A stretch of DNA of 64,000 nt from Acidobacteriota bacterium (GTDB lineage: Bacteria > Acidobacteriota > Blastocatellia > Pyrinomonadales > Pyrinomonadaceae), in NCBI GenBank assembly GCA_020199835.1, contig JAIVJV010000009.1, forward strand, positions 372,001 to 436,000. Reading direction: 5' to 3'. Shown piece after piece: positions 8,863-16,800 of this stretch. A program made the position numbers and the translations under genes. Each line of letters starts with the position of its first letter. Position 1 is the first letter of the stretch. Under the pieces are notes generated by a model. That model made no database searches and was not told where the DNA came from. It saw only the letters and a program-made list of their open reading frames with translations.

Positions 8863-9396
8863 CTAACTCACGCTTGCGCCGGCAACCTTTACTTTCTTAC
8901 TCCAACGTTCCCGCAACGCCGCGCGCGCCCGAAAGATGTCAACCTTCACCTTGCTCTCGGAGATGTTCAGCACCTCGCCGATCTCGCGGTAGCTCAACTG
9001 CTCCTGCTCCCTGAGCAACAGGGCCGCACGCTGATCTTCAGGAAGCGTTTGCAACATCTCGAGTACCAACTGCTTGCGCTCGCGCGTTTCGTACTCCTGT
9101 TCCGGATTGCGAGCGGCCGGTCTCATTGCTTCCACCACTCGATCAAACAGCCGGTAGCGCGTATTCGTTTTGCGAAACTCGTTGATCGCGAGATTTCGCG
9201 CGACGCGGTAGAGCCAGAAGCGTGCCTCGCCGGGCGGCAAGGTTCCCCAAGCCGTGCGATGAAGTTGCAGGAAGCTCTCCTGTGCCAGATCCTGCGCCAG
9301 TGGCGCGCGGCCTCCCAATAAACACTCCAGAAAGCGGCATAGGCTAGGGTAAAAATCCTGAAACAGCATGGTGAACTCGTCGTCTTGGCTCGCCAT
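8863..9396 (-). CDS. ECF-type RNA polymerase sigma-70 factor
   Basis: 177 residues. Region 2 covers about residues 9-78 (AQDLAQESFLQLHR, then FWLYRVARNLAINEFRK), and region 4 about 118-168 with a helix-turn-helix (LSYREIGEVLNISESKVKVDIFRARAAL). There is no region 3, as in all ECF factors. It is the first gene of the operon that continues with the zinc-finger anti-sigma factor and two exported HEAT proteins, so it probably directs its own operon in response to an envelope signal. The intergenic region 9397-9482 should hold the promoter; I see no certain -35/-10 pair. Confidence 0.92.
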   Translation of the reverse strand: MASQDDEFTMLFQDFYPSLCRFLECLLGGRAPLAQDLAQESFLQLHRTAWGTLPPGEARFWLYRVARNLAINEFRKTNTRYRLFDRVVEAMRPAARNPEQEYETRERKQLVLEMLQTLPEDQRAALLLREQEQLSYREIGEVLNISESKVKVDIFRARAALRERWSKKVKVAGASVS

Positions 9397-9482
9397 AAGC
9401 TGCGCTACGTCTCCTAAAACACGTGGGTTCGGGAAAAGTTACAGGATTTTTTGGGGGACTTCAGTGGCCTACCAGGCGGGAC

Positions 9483-10469
9483 TCACAGATTATTAAGGAT
9501 CTTCAACGCCGTACCGGAAAAGATCCCTTTCTTCTCTTCGTCAACTATCTCAAGGCCTTCGATAGACGAAACCGCCCGGTCGATCGACCCGAGCAGGTGC
9601 GGATAGTCACTGCCCATCACCATGTGATTCGCTCCAACCAGGTTCCGCACCATCATCAACGTGTGCTGACTGAACGACACCGTATCGTAATAGAGTCGCT
9701 TCAGATAAAAGCTCGGCAGTTGATCAATCTTCGCGCGACACTCGGGAAAGTCGCGAAAGCCGTTGTCCATGCGCTCCATCAAATATGGCACCGCGCCGCC
9801 GAGGTGACCGATGATCCAGCGTATGTCGGGAAACTCGGCCAGCATTCCGTCGTAACACATGCGCGCGACCGCGAGACTCGTATCAAACGGAAAACCGATG
9901 ATCGGCCCGAGCACGTATTCGCGAAACGCGTCTGACTGCGCCGGCAACATCGGGTGCAGAAAGATGCACAGCTTCATTCGATTTGCTTCCGCGAAGAATG
10001 GCCGATACTCGGGCGAGGTAAGCGGTTTGCCGGCGATGTTGCTGAGCAGAATCACGCCGTTGAGTTTCAGTTCGTCGATGGCGCGATGTAGCTCAGCGAG
10101 TGCCGCGTCCGGCGCGTCCATCGGAATCGAAGCAAAACCTTTGAAACGGTCGGGATATGTGGCGATCAGTTCGGCGTACGAGTCGTTGATCATCCGCGCG
10201 ACCGCGGGTTGATGTTCGGCGTCAGTGAAGAACACGTTTGGTGTCGAAAGCGAGATCACTTCGACGTCGATCGCGACGCGATCCATGTCTTCGAGACGTT
10301 TCGAAACGTCCGTCATGGCGGGTGTCACGCCAAAGAAACGTGCGCCGCGGTAAGTGATGATTGTTTGTCCGCTGGGACTCTTGTCGAACGAGAACTCCGA
10401 TGGCAGGTCGCGAACGGTTTGAAAAAACTCCTCAGTGTAGAAGTGCGTGTGGAGGTCGTATTTGATCAC
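9483..10469 (-). CDS. amidohydrolase of the ACMSD-like family
   Basis: 328 residues, start GTG at 10469 overlapping the stop of the upstream acetyltransferase gene (GTGA). TIM-barrel metal-dependent hydrolase/decarboxylase: the metal-binding HxH is in DLHTHF at residues 5-10, with further ligands in FLHPML (about residue 167), IIGHLGG (about 219) and GSDYPH (about 288). The layout matches 2-amino-3-carboxymuconate-semialdehyde decarboxylase and the related 5-carboxyvanillate/gamma-resorcylate decarboxylases. No kynurenine pathway genes are nearby, so the substrate is open. It is the last gene of a three-gene translationally coupled operon. Confidence 0.85.
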   Translation of the reverse strand: MIKYDLHTHFYTEEFFQTVRDLPSEFSFDKSPSGQTIITYRGARFFGVTPAMTDVSKRLEDMDRVAIDVEVISLSTPNVFFTDAEHQPAVARMINDSYAELIATYPDRFKGFASIPMDAPDAALAELHRAIDELKLNGVILLSNIAGKPLTSPEYRPFFAEANRMKLCIFLHPMLPAQSDAFREYVLGPIIGFPFDTSLAVARMCYDGMLAEFPDIRWIIGHLGGAVPYLMERMDNGFRDFPECRAKIDQLPSFYLKRLYYDTVSFSQHTLMMVRNLVGANHMVMGSDYPHLLGSIDRAVSSIEGLEIVDEEKKGIFSGTALKILNNL

Positions 10470-11008
10470 TGCTTATCGGTCTCGGGTTGATCGCCAGGTT
10501 GGAGTATGAGCTCGTATTCCCGCTCAGTGCGCGTTGCGCCCCAGATCTCGTGTGTCTTCTCGAACGTGCATACGAAGCCGAAGTCTTGATAAAGATGCGC
10601 CGCGGCTTTCAACTCCGTGATGGTCCACAATTTGACTGTGCGAAAGCCCCGCTCACGACAGAACGCGAGGGCTCGGTTCATCAGTTCACGGCCGAGTCCA
10701 CGACCGCGAGCGTCGGGATGCAACAGAAAGTAGCGCAGCATTGCTGTGTCGTCGTCCAATCCGTCAATGACGATTGAACCGACGATGCGGCCTTCAAGTT
10801 CGGCGACCGCGAACAGGTCTTTGCCGGGATCGTACTGTTTAGCAAACTCGCCGAAGCGCTGGGCGACGCCGCCTTCAAATGTTCGATCGAGTCCGTACTC
10901 GCGCGCGTACAGCACGCCGTGCAGGTAGATGACGTAGCCGACATCGCCGGGCTCCATCGTCGTGCGAATGTTTACTTCACTGGTTTGTGTCACGCTGTTT
11001 CCTTGCAT
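10466..11008 (-). CDS. GNAT-family N-acetyltransferase
   Basis: 180 residues from the ATG at 11008, which overlaps the stop of the upstream DinB-like gene by one base (TGATG), indicating coupled translation; an in-frame ATG at 11032 is possible. The acetyl-CoA binding motif A is clear (FLLHPDARGRGLGRELMNRAL, with the R-G-x-G-L-G loop), followed by motif B (AAAHLYQDFGFVCTFEKTHE). The sequence resembles acetyltransferase domains often fused to MarR regulators (YVIYLHGVLYAREYGLD start), here without the MarR part. Substrate unknown; cytoplasmic. Confidence 0.85.
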   Translation of the reverse strand: MQGNSVTQTSEVNIRTTMEPGDVGYVIYLHGVLYAREYGLDRTFEGGVAQRFGEFAKQYDPGKDLFAVAELEGRIVGSIVIDGLDDDTAMLRYFLLHPDARGRGLGRELMNRALAFCRERGFRTVKLWTITELKAAAHLYQDFGFVCTFEKTHEIWGATRTEREYELILQPGDQPETDKQ

Positions 11009-11517
11009 CACTCTCGCGACCTCTTCTTCCATTGCCAGAGTCCGGCGGTTACTTCGGCCGGCAAACGATGTCCTAACTGTCGCGCCAAAAGACATAACTG
11101 ACCGCGATGATGCGCCTCGTGCGCCACGAAATAACTGAGAAAGTGCACGAGGTCGGTCGGGAAATTCTGCCACGCCGCCGCAGGAATTGCCCCACCACGC
11201 GTTACGCCGAGCTGGATTAACTGAATCATACCCTCGCTGCTGCGGGCGAGTGCCCGTGTTAATTCGCGGGGCGTCACCGTGCGCGCGTTAACACTTCGCG
11301 GCACCGCGACGCCGTGATTCGATCCGATCATCTTGATCCACATGCAACGAGCGTTGTGAATGTGCGCTGCGATCGTTCGCACCGTGCGCCGCGGCGCGCC
11401 CGGAACACTCATCGACCACAACTCGACCGGCAGGTTCTCGATGAGATACGTCGTGACGCGATGGTTCGTACGCCACGCGGCGATCAACGCTTCCCCGTCA
11501 TCCGTCGTGTTCGTCAT
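11008..11517 (-). CDS. DinB/YfiT-family putative metal-dependent enzyme
   Basis: 169-residue four-helix-bundle protein. The three histidines expected for a DinB-like metal site are visible: His in IAAHIHNAR (about residue 51) and two in VAHEAHHRGQ (about residues 136-140). Family members act as thiol-dependent S-transferases (bacillithiol or mycothiol) or have unknown roles. First gene of a coupled operon with the acetyltransferase and the ACMSD-like hydrolase, which suggests a small-molecule detoxification or modification role, though that is inference. Confidence 0.85.
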   Translation of the reverse strand: MTNTTDDGEALIAAWRTNHRVTTYLIENLPVELWSMSVPGAPRRTVRTIAAHIHNARCMWIKMIGSNHGVAVPRSVNARTVTPRELTRALARSSEGMIQLIQLGVTRGGAIPAAAWQNFPTDLVHFLSYFVAHEAHHRGQLCLLARQLGHRLPAEVTAGLWQWKKRSRE

Positions 11518-11574
11518 CAGTTATTTGCCCCTGCGATCAGCTATTTGCCTCGGAACAGCAATCTAATCGTAACA

Positions 11575-11602
11575 TTGGGTGGCGAAGCGCCGGTGTTATA
11601 GT
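11575..11602 (+). promoter_or_regulatory. candidate promoter for the bactofilin gene
   Basis: TTGGGT and TATAGT are separated by 16 bases, a reasonable match to vegetative -35/-10 elements, about 115 bases upstream of the GTG start. The 5' leader between is GC-rich around 11641-11675. Identified by eye only. Confidence 0.35.
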
Positions 11603-11715
11603 GACCGTTAGTTAAGTTTTAACTTCTTCCGATTCAATGACAGCAGCGGCGGCGGCACCCCGGCGGCTCGGATCCTACCTAATCTTAATAACGGAAAGCA
11701 TAGAAAGGGGCAGCA

Positions 11716-12117
11716 GTGACTACTCAAGCAGTTACGAGCAGAGATGAACGCGGTCAGCCCACGCTCGTCAATGGCCATCGGACGAACGTTAACAAAGACA
11801 ATTGGCTCGGTTTTGTCGGTGACGTGGTTAATTTCACGGGCGAGGTCTCCTTCAAATCGATGCTGCGAATCGATGGGCGCTTTTGCGGCAACGTCACTTC
11901 ACCGGACGGCACGTTGATCGTCAGCACCGGCGCGCAAGTCACGAAGGCGGTGATCAAAGTTGCTGTTGCAAAGATTAACGGCACCGTCGAAGGCGACATC
12001 CTCGCGAGCAAGGAGCTCGTGCTTGGTCGGACGGCAAACGTCAGAGGCCACGTCGTCGCGCCGGCTCTAGTGGTCGAAGAAGGCGCGCAGTTCAACGGCA
12101 GCTGCCGCCGTATTTGA
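11716..12117 (+). CDS. bactofilin (polymer-forming cytoskeletal protein)
   Basis: 133 residues, GTG start with AGAAAGGGG ending six bases upstream. Residues about 32-125 form the bactofilin right-handed beta-helix, with its regular short turns (DGTLIVSTGAQVTKAVIKVA, then INGTVEGDILASKELVLGRT). The N-terminal 30 residues are polar and probably disordered, as is usual. Bactofilins polymerise without nucleotide into filaments that organise cell-wall enzymes or polar structures. It is a single gene with no wall-peptidase neighbour (many bactofilins sit beside an M23 peptidase), so the process it serves cannot be told from context. Confidence 0.9.
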   Translation: MTTQAVTSRDERGQPTLVNGHRTNVNKDNWLGFVGDVVNFTGEVSFKSMLRIDGRFCGNVTSPDGTLIVSTGAQVTKAVIKVAVAKINGTVEGDILASKELVLGRTANVRGHVVAPALVVEEGAQFNGSCRRI

Positions 12118-12190
12118 ACCATCTATCATGACGTGTGACTTGCCGGTCGATAGACTCGCATCAACTTTCCATGCAAATCCACTGCTGTAG

Positions 12191-12468
12191 TTATAGACGC
12201 AGTAATTCGTCCCGCTGTCCGAGTCGATCAGGATCTTCCGTGCAAACAATATTTCCGGCGTGACCAGGATTCTGGAAATGCAATCGCTTGAAGTCCTGAC
12301 GATTGAGAGGTTAAGAGCACACGGTCTACTTCGGTTGCTCTTCGTAGCAGATCGATGTCCGAGATAGCCTGATTCGCCTTACCGTCTTCCAGCGCTGTCA
12401 GTACATCATGGCCCAGCCTTCGCAACTCCTCAACACGTAAAGGAAAGTTCAGTAGGCCAGCCTAGAAT
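12191..12468 (-). pseudogene. frameshifted DUF5615 (PIN-like) toxin-type gene, orphan
   Basis: The reverse strand encodes a DUF5615-like protein in two frames. The first frame gives EELRRLGHDVLTALEDGKAN and, after a gap, RATEVDRVLLT. A shift near 12306-12309 (one extra base) moves into the frame LNRQDFKRLHFQNPGHAG, followed by IVCTEDPD, ending at a TAA at 12191-12193. Joined, these give the usual DUF5615 order (GHDV, VLLT-LNRxDF, HxGIIVCT). The N-terminus upstream of about 12455 also meets a stop in frame, so the start is eroded. No DUF433 antitoxin-type gene is adjacent, unlike the pair at 16.1-16.7 kb. Remnant or sequence error; remnant is more likely because two separate defects are present. 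Confidence 0.65.
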
Positions 12469-12475
12469 CAGCACT

Positions 12476-13339
12476 TCAATATCCAACAGAAGGTAAGTAA
12501 CAGCCGCGCGGCGCGTGGTACTCGCCCATCGACATCAGTGTCATCGGCTTAACTGCCCTCATTCCATTTTTCAAACACCAGCGGAAGAGTGTGGCTTGGC
12601 GCGTCGGGAGTAAGACCGACAGCGGCTCCGTGCATTGATTACTCACGCCAATCAGAAGCGCGAGCATGTCTTCCTCGGTTTCCGCGACTGCGTGATTGAG
12701 GGGCCAGAATTGCGGCGCGGAGATGTAGGCGGTGAGTCGCCCGCCGCGCAGAGCGACGAAAGGATTCGGTGCCGGTGGCGTGTGTTTGAGTTCGTTGAGC
12801 CGGTCGAAGCCGTGGACGGATCGGCACACCTCCGCGCAGGCGTCGTAGTCTTCTTCTCGTATCGGTCTGACTTCGTATCCCGCCGGTATCTCGCCTCTGG
12901 GCGCGCCTTCAATGATTACGACTGGCTCGCGCACGTCAAAGCCGAGTGATGCATAAAGTGAAAGCGACGCCATGTTGAAACTGTCCTGGAGCAAACGAAT
13001 ACCTGCGTGATTTTTGCCGCGCTCGATTACGGCTTGCATCAGCATTCTTCCCACGCCTTTGGCTTGCGCGTCTGGTTCGATCGTGATTGGTCCAACCCCG
13101 GCAATAGCGTCGTGTTCCTGGAGGTGATTCGAGCCGATTACCTGGCCCTCACTCTCGGCGACGACGTTGAACACACCGGGGTCCGCCAAAAGATGCTGCG
13201 TGAGCCCAATCGCCAGCTCCGGTGAAGGAAAGTCCTTGCGGAAGTTATGCCTCTCGGCAATTCCCTTGAACGCCTCGTAGCAGATCCTGCCACACGTCTC
13301 CACATCCTCGGGCTGCATTGGTCGAATTTGAATGGTCAT
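12476..13339 (-). CDS. tandem GNAT-domain acetyltransferase
   Basis: 287 residues with two GNAT domains. The first (residues about 1-145) has a good acetyl-CoA loop (ITIEPDAQAKGVGRMLMQAV, with Q-A-K-G-V-G) and the final helix MASLSLYASLGFDVREP. The second (about 155-287) lacks a clear R/Q-x-x-G-x-G/A loop and is likely structural or degenerate. It starts 5 bases after the stop of the secreted amidohydrolase gene and ends the five-gene minus-strand operon that begins at 16070. Substrate unknown. Confidence 0.85.
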   Translation of the reverse strand: MTIQIRPMQPEDVETCGRICYEAFKGIAERHNFRKDFPSPELAIGLTQHLLADPGVFNVVAESEGQVIGSNHLQEHDAIAGVGPITIEPDAQAKGVGRMLMQAVIERGKNHAGIRLLQDSFNMASLSLYASLGFDVREPVVIIEGAPRGEIPAGYEVRPIREEDYDACAEVCRSVHGFDRLNELKHTPPAPNPFVALRGGRLTAYISAPQFWPLNHAVAETEEDMLALLIGVSNQCTEPLSVLLPTRQATLFRWCLKNGMRAVKPMTLMSMGEYHAPRGCYLPSVGY

Positions 13340-13344
13340 ACTCG

Positions 13345-14685
13345 TTATTTATATCGCTTCCCGTGCTTGATGACTATATCCACGTTCTGCAACAGATCAA
13401 TATGCCGCAGCACGTCGCCCCGGACGGCGATGATGTCAGCGTACTTGCCTTCCGTTACTGTGCCCACTTGATCGGAAACCTTCATCGCGACGGAGGGCCA
13501 GTACGTGGCGGCGCGAATGGCGACCAGCGGGTCCATGCCGAAAGCGTTGACCCACGCATCCAACTCGCGCCAGGTGGTCTGGCTGTGGAAGTTCATGGGA
13601 ATCCCACTGTCAGTGCCGATCAAAAGCACCACGCCCGATTCGGAAAGCTGTTGGATCTTGCGCGCAAGCGTGGGCCGGCGCAGCGGCGTGATCTGGTAGT
13701 ACGACAGCCGATCGGGCTTCTTGAGTGACGCCCGAATGTCGTCGATGATCGATTGCGGCAGACCGGCTTGCCACGACGGATCGTCAAGCTGCTCCGGGTT
13801 ATCGCGCACATACTCGTAGTTCAACAACCCCTGCACAGTCGGCGTCCAGAACAATGGTCCAAGACTCATCTTCGCGGTTCGTTCACGGATCATCGCGATC
13901 ACGTCCGCGGGATACTCCGGCGCGGTTGCAAGTCCCGTGTGTTCAAAACAATCAACGCCAACGAGTAATCCGCGACGAATCTCTTCCGGACGATGCGAGT
14001 GCGCCACCACCGGCAACTTGCGCTTGTGCGCTTCGTCAACCACTGCACGCACCTCATCCATCGTCATCAAGTCCTGATCGATCAACTTAATGACATCAAC
14101 TCCGGCGTCTGCGAGGGTGCGCACCTTCGCGCGCGCGTCCTCGACACCGTTCACGCCCCAACGGACGTAATCAGTGCCCGGATATGGTTCGTGTTGAATA
14201 AACGGACCGGAAACATAAAGAGTTGGACCAGGGATCTCGCCTTTCCTGATGCGATCGCGCACCGCGATACTTGCTTTCAACGGCGCGCCGAGATCGCGCA
14301 CACTTGTCACGCCCGCCATCAGCAACTGCTTTGCTGACGCAGGCATGATCACGCTTTCCATCATCGGCGGATACGTCTTGTCCCAGTGCGCGTAATCGCT
14401 GTGACCGTTGATCATCAGGTGTACGTGCATGTCCCAAAGACCGGGCAGCACGGTCATGCCTTCGGTCGAGATGACTTCCGCCCCGCGTGGAATCGCGAGC
14501 GTCCCAACCTGGCCCACGGCTTTGATCCGTTCGCCTTCGATGATGACGACGCTATTGCGAATCGGCTTGCTGCCGTAACCGTCGATCAGCGTGCCGCCGA
14601 CCAGCGCTTTGATGTGTGCTTGTGATTGGGCGTGGACATTCGTGAAGAGAGCGATTGCAAGCAGAACAACCGACAGATATCGCAT
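13345..14685 (-). CDS. secreted imidazolonepropionase-like amidohydrolase
   Basis: 446 residues with a signal peptide (MRYLSVVLLAIALFTNVHAQ) and AGGAGAT upstream of the ATG. Metallo-dependent hydrolase of the imidazolonepropionase/Xaa-Pro dipeptidase-like group: HxH in GLWDMHVHL (about residues 83-91), probable metal-bridging lysine in DVIKLID (about 198-204), histidines in VVAHSHRPEE and CFEHTG, and the catalytic Asp in LIGTDSGIP (about 356-364). Exported members often act on peptide or cyclic amide bonds, but no substrate can be assigned. Expected in the periplasm. Confidence 0.87.
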   Translation of the reverse strand: MRYLSVVLLAIALFTNVHAQSQAHIKALVGGTLIDGYGSKPIRNSVVIIEGERIKAVGQVGTLAIPRGAEVISTEGMTVLPGLWDMHVHLMINGHSDYAHWDKTYPPMMESVIMPASAKQLLMAGVTSVRDLGAPLKASIAVRDRIRKGEIPGPTLYVSGPFIQHEPYPGTDYVRWGVNGVEDARAKVRTLADAGVDVIKLIDQDLMTMDEVRAVVDEAHKRKLPVVAHSHRPEEIRRGLLVGVDCFEHTGLATAPEYPADVIAMIRERTAKMSLGPLFWTPTVQGLLNYEYVRDNPEQLDDPSWQAGLPQSIIDDIRASLKKPDRLSYYQITPLRRPTLARKIQQLSESGVVLLIGTDSGIPMNFHSQTTWRELDAWVNAFGMDPLVAIRAATYWPSVAMKVSDQVGTVTEGKYADIIAVRGDVLRHIDLLQNVDIVIKHGKRYK

Positions 14686-14701
14686 GCGTGAGATCTCCTG
14701 T

Positions 14702-15148
14702 CTATTTGATCCAGCGCTTTGTGTTCACAACCTGATCGATCTTGTTTTCCAGTGCGGTGAGCTGGTCCAATACGCGGGCACCGCGACAGCCGTGGTAATG
14801 GCGAATGGTTTTCTTTTTACCCTTCCAGTCGAGAGACGTGACGGCGGAAGACGAATCCGTCCACCACTCGGGACAGTTTGGTCCTTCGCTAATGTACTCG
14901 TGATCGAGTCTCGTGTAATTGATCTTTTCGAACTCGCGTACGAGTGATTGCAATGCGGCTTTCGTGATCCGGCCCTGCGCCTTGCCTGTTCGTTTGACGA
15001 ACTCTTTGCCTTCGTATTCGACTCGGCCATCAGCGAAGATCGACAACTTGTAAACCGGGCAAGTGCCGAAACAGGCGCCGCGTTCGAGTGTGATCACCGG
15101 AGCCGCAGCAGCGAGCGAAAGCGAGAGTGCGAGTAGCATGTGAGTCAT
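14702..15148 (-). CDS. exported DUF6438-domain protein
   Basis: 148 residues from the ATG at 15148, which overlaps the stop of the upstream membrane-protein gene (ATGA) and leads straight into a signal peptide (MTHMLLALSLSLAAAAP). The conserved DUF6438 start is visible: LERGACFGTCPVYKLSIFAD, with the C-x3-C-P-x-Y motif, followed by an intermediate hydrophilic region and an HYHGCRG segment near the C-terminus. The motif resembles a metal or disulfide site. Function of the family is unknown. Fourth from the end of a five-gene operon. Confidence 0.75.
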   Translation of the reverse strand: MTHMLLALSLSLAAAAPVITLERGACFGTCPVYKLSIFADGRVEYEGKEFVKRTGKAQGRITKAALQSLVREFEKINYTRLDHEYISEGPNCPEWWTDSSSAVTSLDWKGKKKTIRHYHGCRGARVLDQLTALENKIDQVVNTKRWIK

Positions 15149-15615
15149 GGCTGTTTCGAAAAGTGGCGCACGATGATGGCGATTGGCAAGCCAATGCAGA
15201 ACATTATGAGGAGCAGTTGGATGAGGCGACCCAAAAGAGCTGGCGGCGTGCGCGCCGGCGGCAACGCCGACAGCGGCAGCACCACAAAGTTCATAAACGC
15301 GTAAACGAACACGCCATACACGAGTCCCCACAAAACCGGCTGCTCAAGCAGAAACCGCAACTTCCGGCTCGCCACATAAAAAACCGCGGTCCAGGTAGTA
15401 GCGATTGAAAAGTGCAGCACGACTCCGAGCGCGGCCGTCTTCGCGCCGCCGCTGTAAGCGGCCGAGCCCATCAATCCACTCGAAATCGACTGCATGATGC
15501 GCGCCGGCCTCAAACCGGCGCGCAACCATGAAACAACACAAGCGCCCGCAAGATCGAGCGCGCCCGCGATCAGGCCACCCCAGAAGATGGCTTTCGAAGC
15601 ACTGGATTTGTTCAT
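15145..15615 (-). CDS. four-helix integral membrane protein, unknown function
   Basis: 156 residues with four predicted membrane segments: about residues 9-29, 61-82, 93-113 and 128-149. The sequence resembles the YagU/DUF1440-like small membrane proteins in length and helix pattern, but I cannot confirm the family. It begins 2 bases after the stop of the preceding membrane-protein gene and overlaps the following DUF6438 gene by 4 bases, so all three are translated from one message. Confidence 0.65.
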   Translation of the reverse strand: MNKSSASKAIFWGGLIAGALDLAGACVVSWLRAGLRPARIMQSISSGLMGSAAYSGGAKTAALGVVLHFSIATTWTAVFYVASRKLRFLLEQPVLWGLVYGVFVYAFMNFVVLPLSALPPARTPPALLGRLIQLLLIMFCIGLPIAIIVRHFSKQP

Positions 15616-15617
15616 CG

Positions 15618-16070
15618 TCAGACTGGCGCGGTTCGCGTAACTGCCGAATCTTTATACAGCGCCGCCCCGGCGATCGTTGCGATTATCGACGTGATTAGAT
15701 GCAACGCACCGACTTTTATCCACAGAGCAGTCGAAAAGAATCCGAGTGGAATAAACTGTGCTGGACCCGCCAACGAGAACGCGACCCAACTCGCGATTCC
15801 GGCGAGCGCCGCGGTTTTTGGTCCAGCGCCGAAGTGCGTACGCATCGTGGCGTAGAACAACATCGCGATCAGGCCGCGGCCGAGTTCAAACAGCGCGAAG
15901 TAGACCATGCTGGCGCCATGTGGTTCAGGCTCGGCCGCTCGCAATCCTGCGTAGACGGCCTTCCAGTCAGTATCGACGATCTGCCCGTGAATAAAACCAT
16001 CAGCGACGAACATGATGATCGCGGCTACGAGCCCGCCCAACACTAGCCGACCCCAATTGATCCTGGCCAT
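15618..16070 (-). CDS. small integral membrane protein, unknown function
   Basis: 150 residues, about four membrane segments (residues 8-28, 58-75, 86-106 and 115-141) with a soluble loop between the first two (DTDWKAVYAGLRAAEPEP). First gene of the minus-strand operon 16070-12476. The upstream sequence ATAGGAGGTGCTCGG gives a strong Shine-Dalgarno. Length and topology resemble its downstream neighbour, and the two may form a complex, which is inference. Confidence 0.65.
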   Translation of the reverse strand: MARINWGRLVLGGLVAAIIMFVADGFIHGQIVDTDWKAVYAGLRAAEPEPHGASMVYFALFELGRGLIAMLFYATMRTHFGAGPKTAALAGIASWVAFSLAGPAQFIPLGFFSTALWIKVGALHLITSIIATIAGAALYKDSAVTRTAPV

Positions 16071-16138
16071 CCGAGCACCTCCTATTTCTGGGTTTGTCCG
16101 AAAGAAATTTGGTGTCAGCCGCGAACTCCACGTTCGCG

Positions 16139-16472
16139 TTACTGAATCTCGACGAGCGACTCACCGGATTGAAGCAACTGGACCGCTTTTGGGAATACTA
16201 CAGTAAGGATTTCTTTCAGTCGTGCGTTCGAAGTATTCCCGCACGTGACCCAAATAACTTGAGGAGGTGGACCGAATTGATCCAGCAGCAGGACAAAGTC
16301 GGAGTCTTTCGTCATAACAACCGCATTGCTCAGCCGTGCAGCCTCGAAAATCTCTTTATCTTTCGCTTGCCTCAGCTTCAAATCGCGGATTGCAACTGCA
16401 TCGATAGAAAAAGTGTGTGTAAGCCACGTGGGCGATCGCTGGAGAGAACTGCGCATCGATCCAAACGATCAT
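16139..16472 (-). pseudogene. DUF5615 PIN-like toxin-type gene with a frameshift, partner of DUF433
   Basis: The expected start is the ATG at 16472, overlapping the DUF433 stop (ATGA). It gives MIVWIDAQFSPAIA, the typical DUF5615 beginning with the first acidic residue, but then runs out of frame to a stop. A +1 change in the CCC run near 16429-16431 restores TWLTHTFSIDAVAIRDLKLR, then AVVMTKDSDFVLLLDQFG, PPQVIWVTCGNTSNARLKEI and the end QLLQSGESLVEIQ. All later parts of the family are intact, so only one base separates this from a full gene. Either a true recent inactivation or a homopolymer sequencing error. DUF5615 proteins have a PIN-like nuclease fold and are thought to be toxins. Confidence 0.75.
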
Positions 16473-16693
16473 GCAGCGAGCACCGGGTGGTCCAGTTTGC
16501 GCGCGGCGTACTGAAGCGCGGCTTGCAAATCTTCAGCGTCGAGATCCGGCATTTCCTCCAGGATCTGCTCTGCACTCAGCCCGGCCGCAAACAGGTCCAG
16601 GATATCAATGACACGTATTCGCATCCCACGGATACACGCGCGACCTCCGCATTGGTCAGGGTCGATGCTTATACGGTCCAGTAGAGTTGCCAT
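16469..16693 (-). CDS. DUF433 antitoxin-type protein
   Basis: 74 residues from the ATG at 16693, chosen because AAAGGAT lies 8 bases upstream and family members begin at this point (MATLLDRISIDPDQCGGRAC); an in-frame start at 16717 is possible. The DUF433 core is complete: the I-R-G-x-R-I motif, IDILDLFAAGLSAEQILEEM, and the closing LQAALQYAARK. The fold is a small winged/homeodomain-like helix bundle. DUF433-DUF5615 pairs are regarded as toxin-antitoxin-like modules; here the toxin gene overlaps by 4 bases and is frameshifted. Confidence 0.85.
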   Translation of the reverse strand: MATLLDRISIDPDQCGGRACIRGMRIRVIDILDLFAAGLSAEQILEEMPDLDAEDLQAALQYAARKLDHPVLAA

Positions 16694-16800
16694 GCTGACA
16701 TCCTTTAGTTCCGGCACAGTATATCCCTGTTTACTAGACTTTCAACGTCGATTCAGAGAACGTAAACCAACTTGCTTTGTAAGCTGGGCATGAGCGCAGG

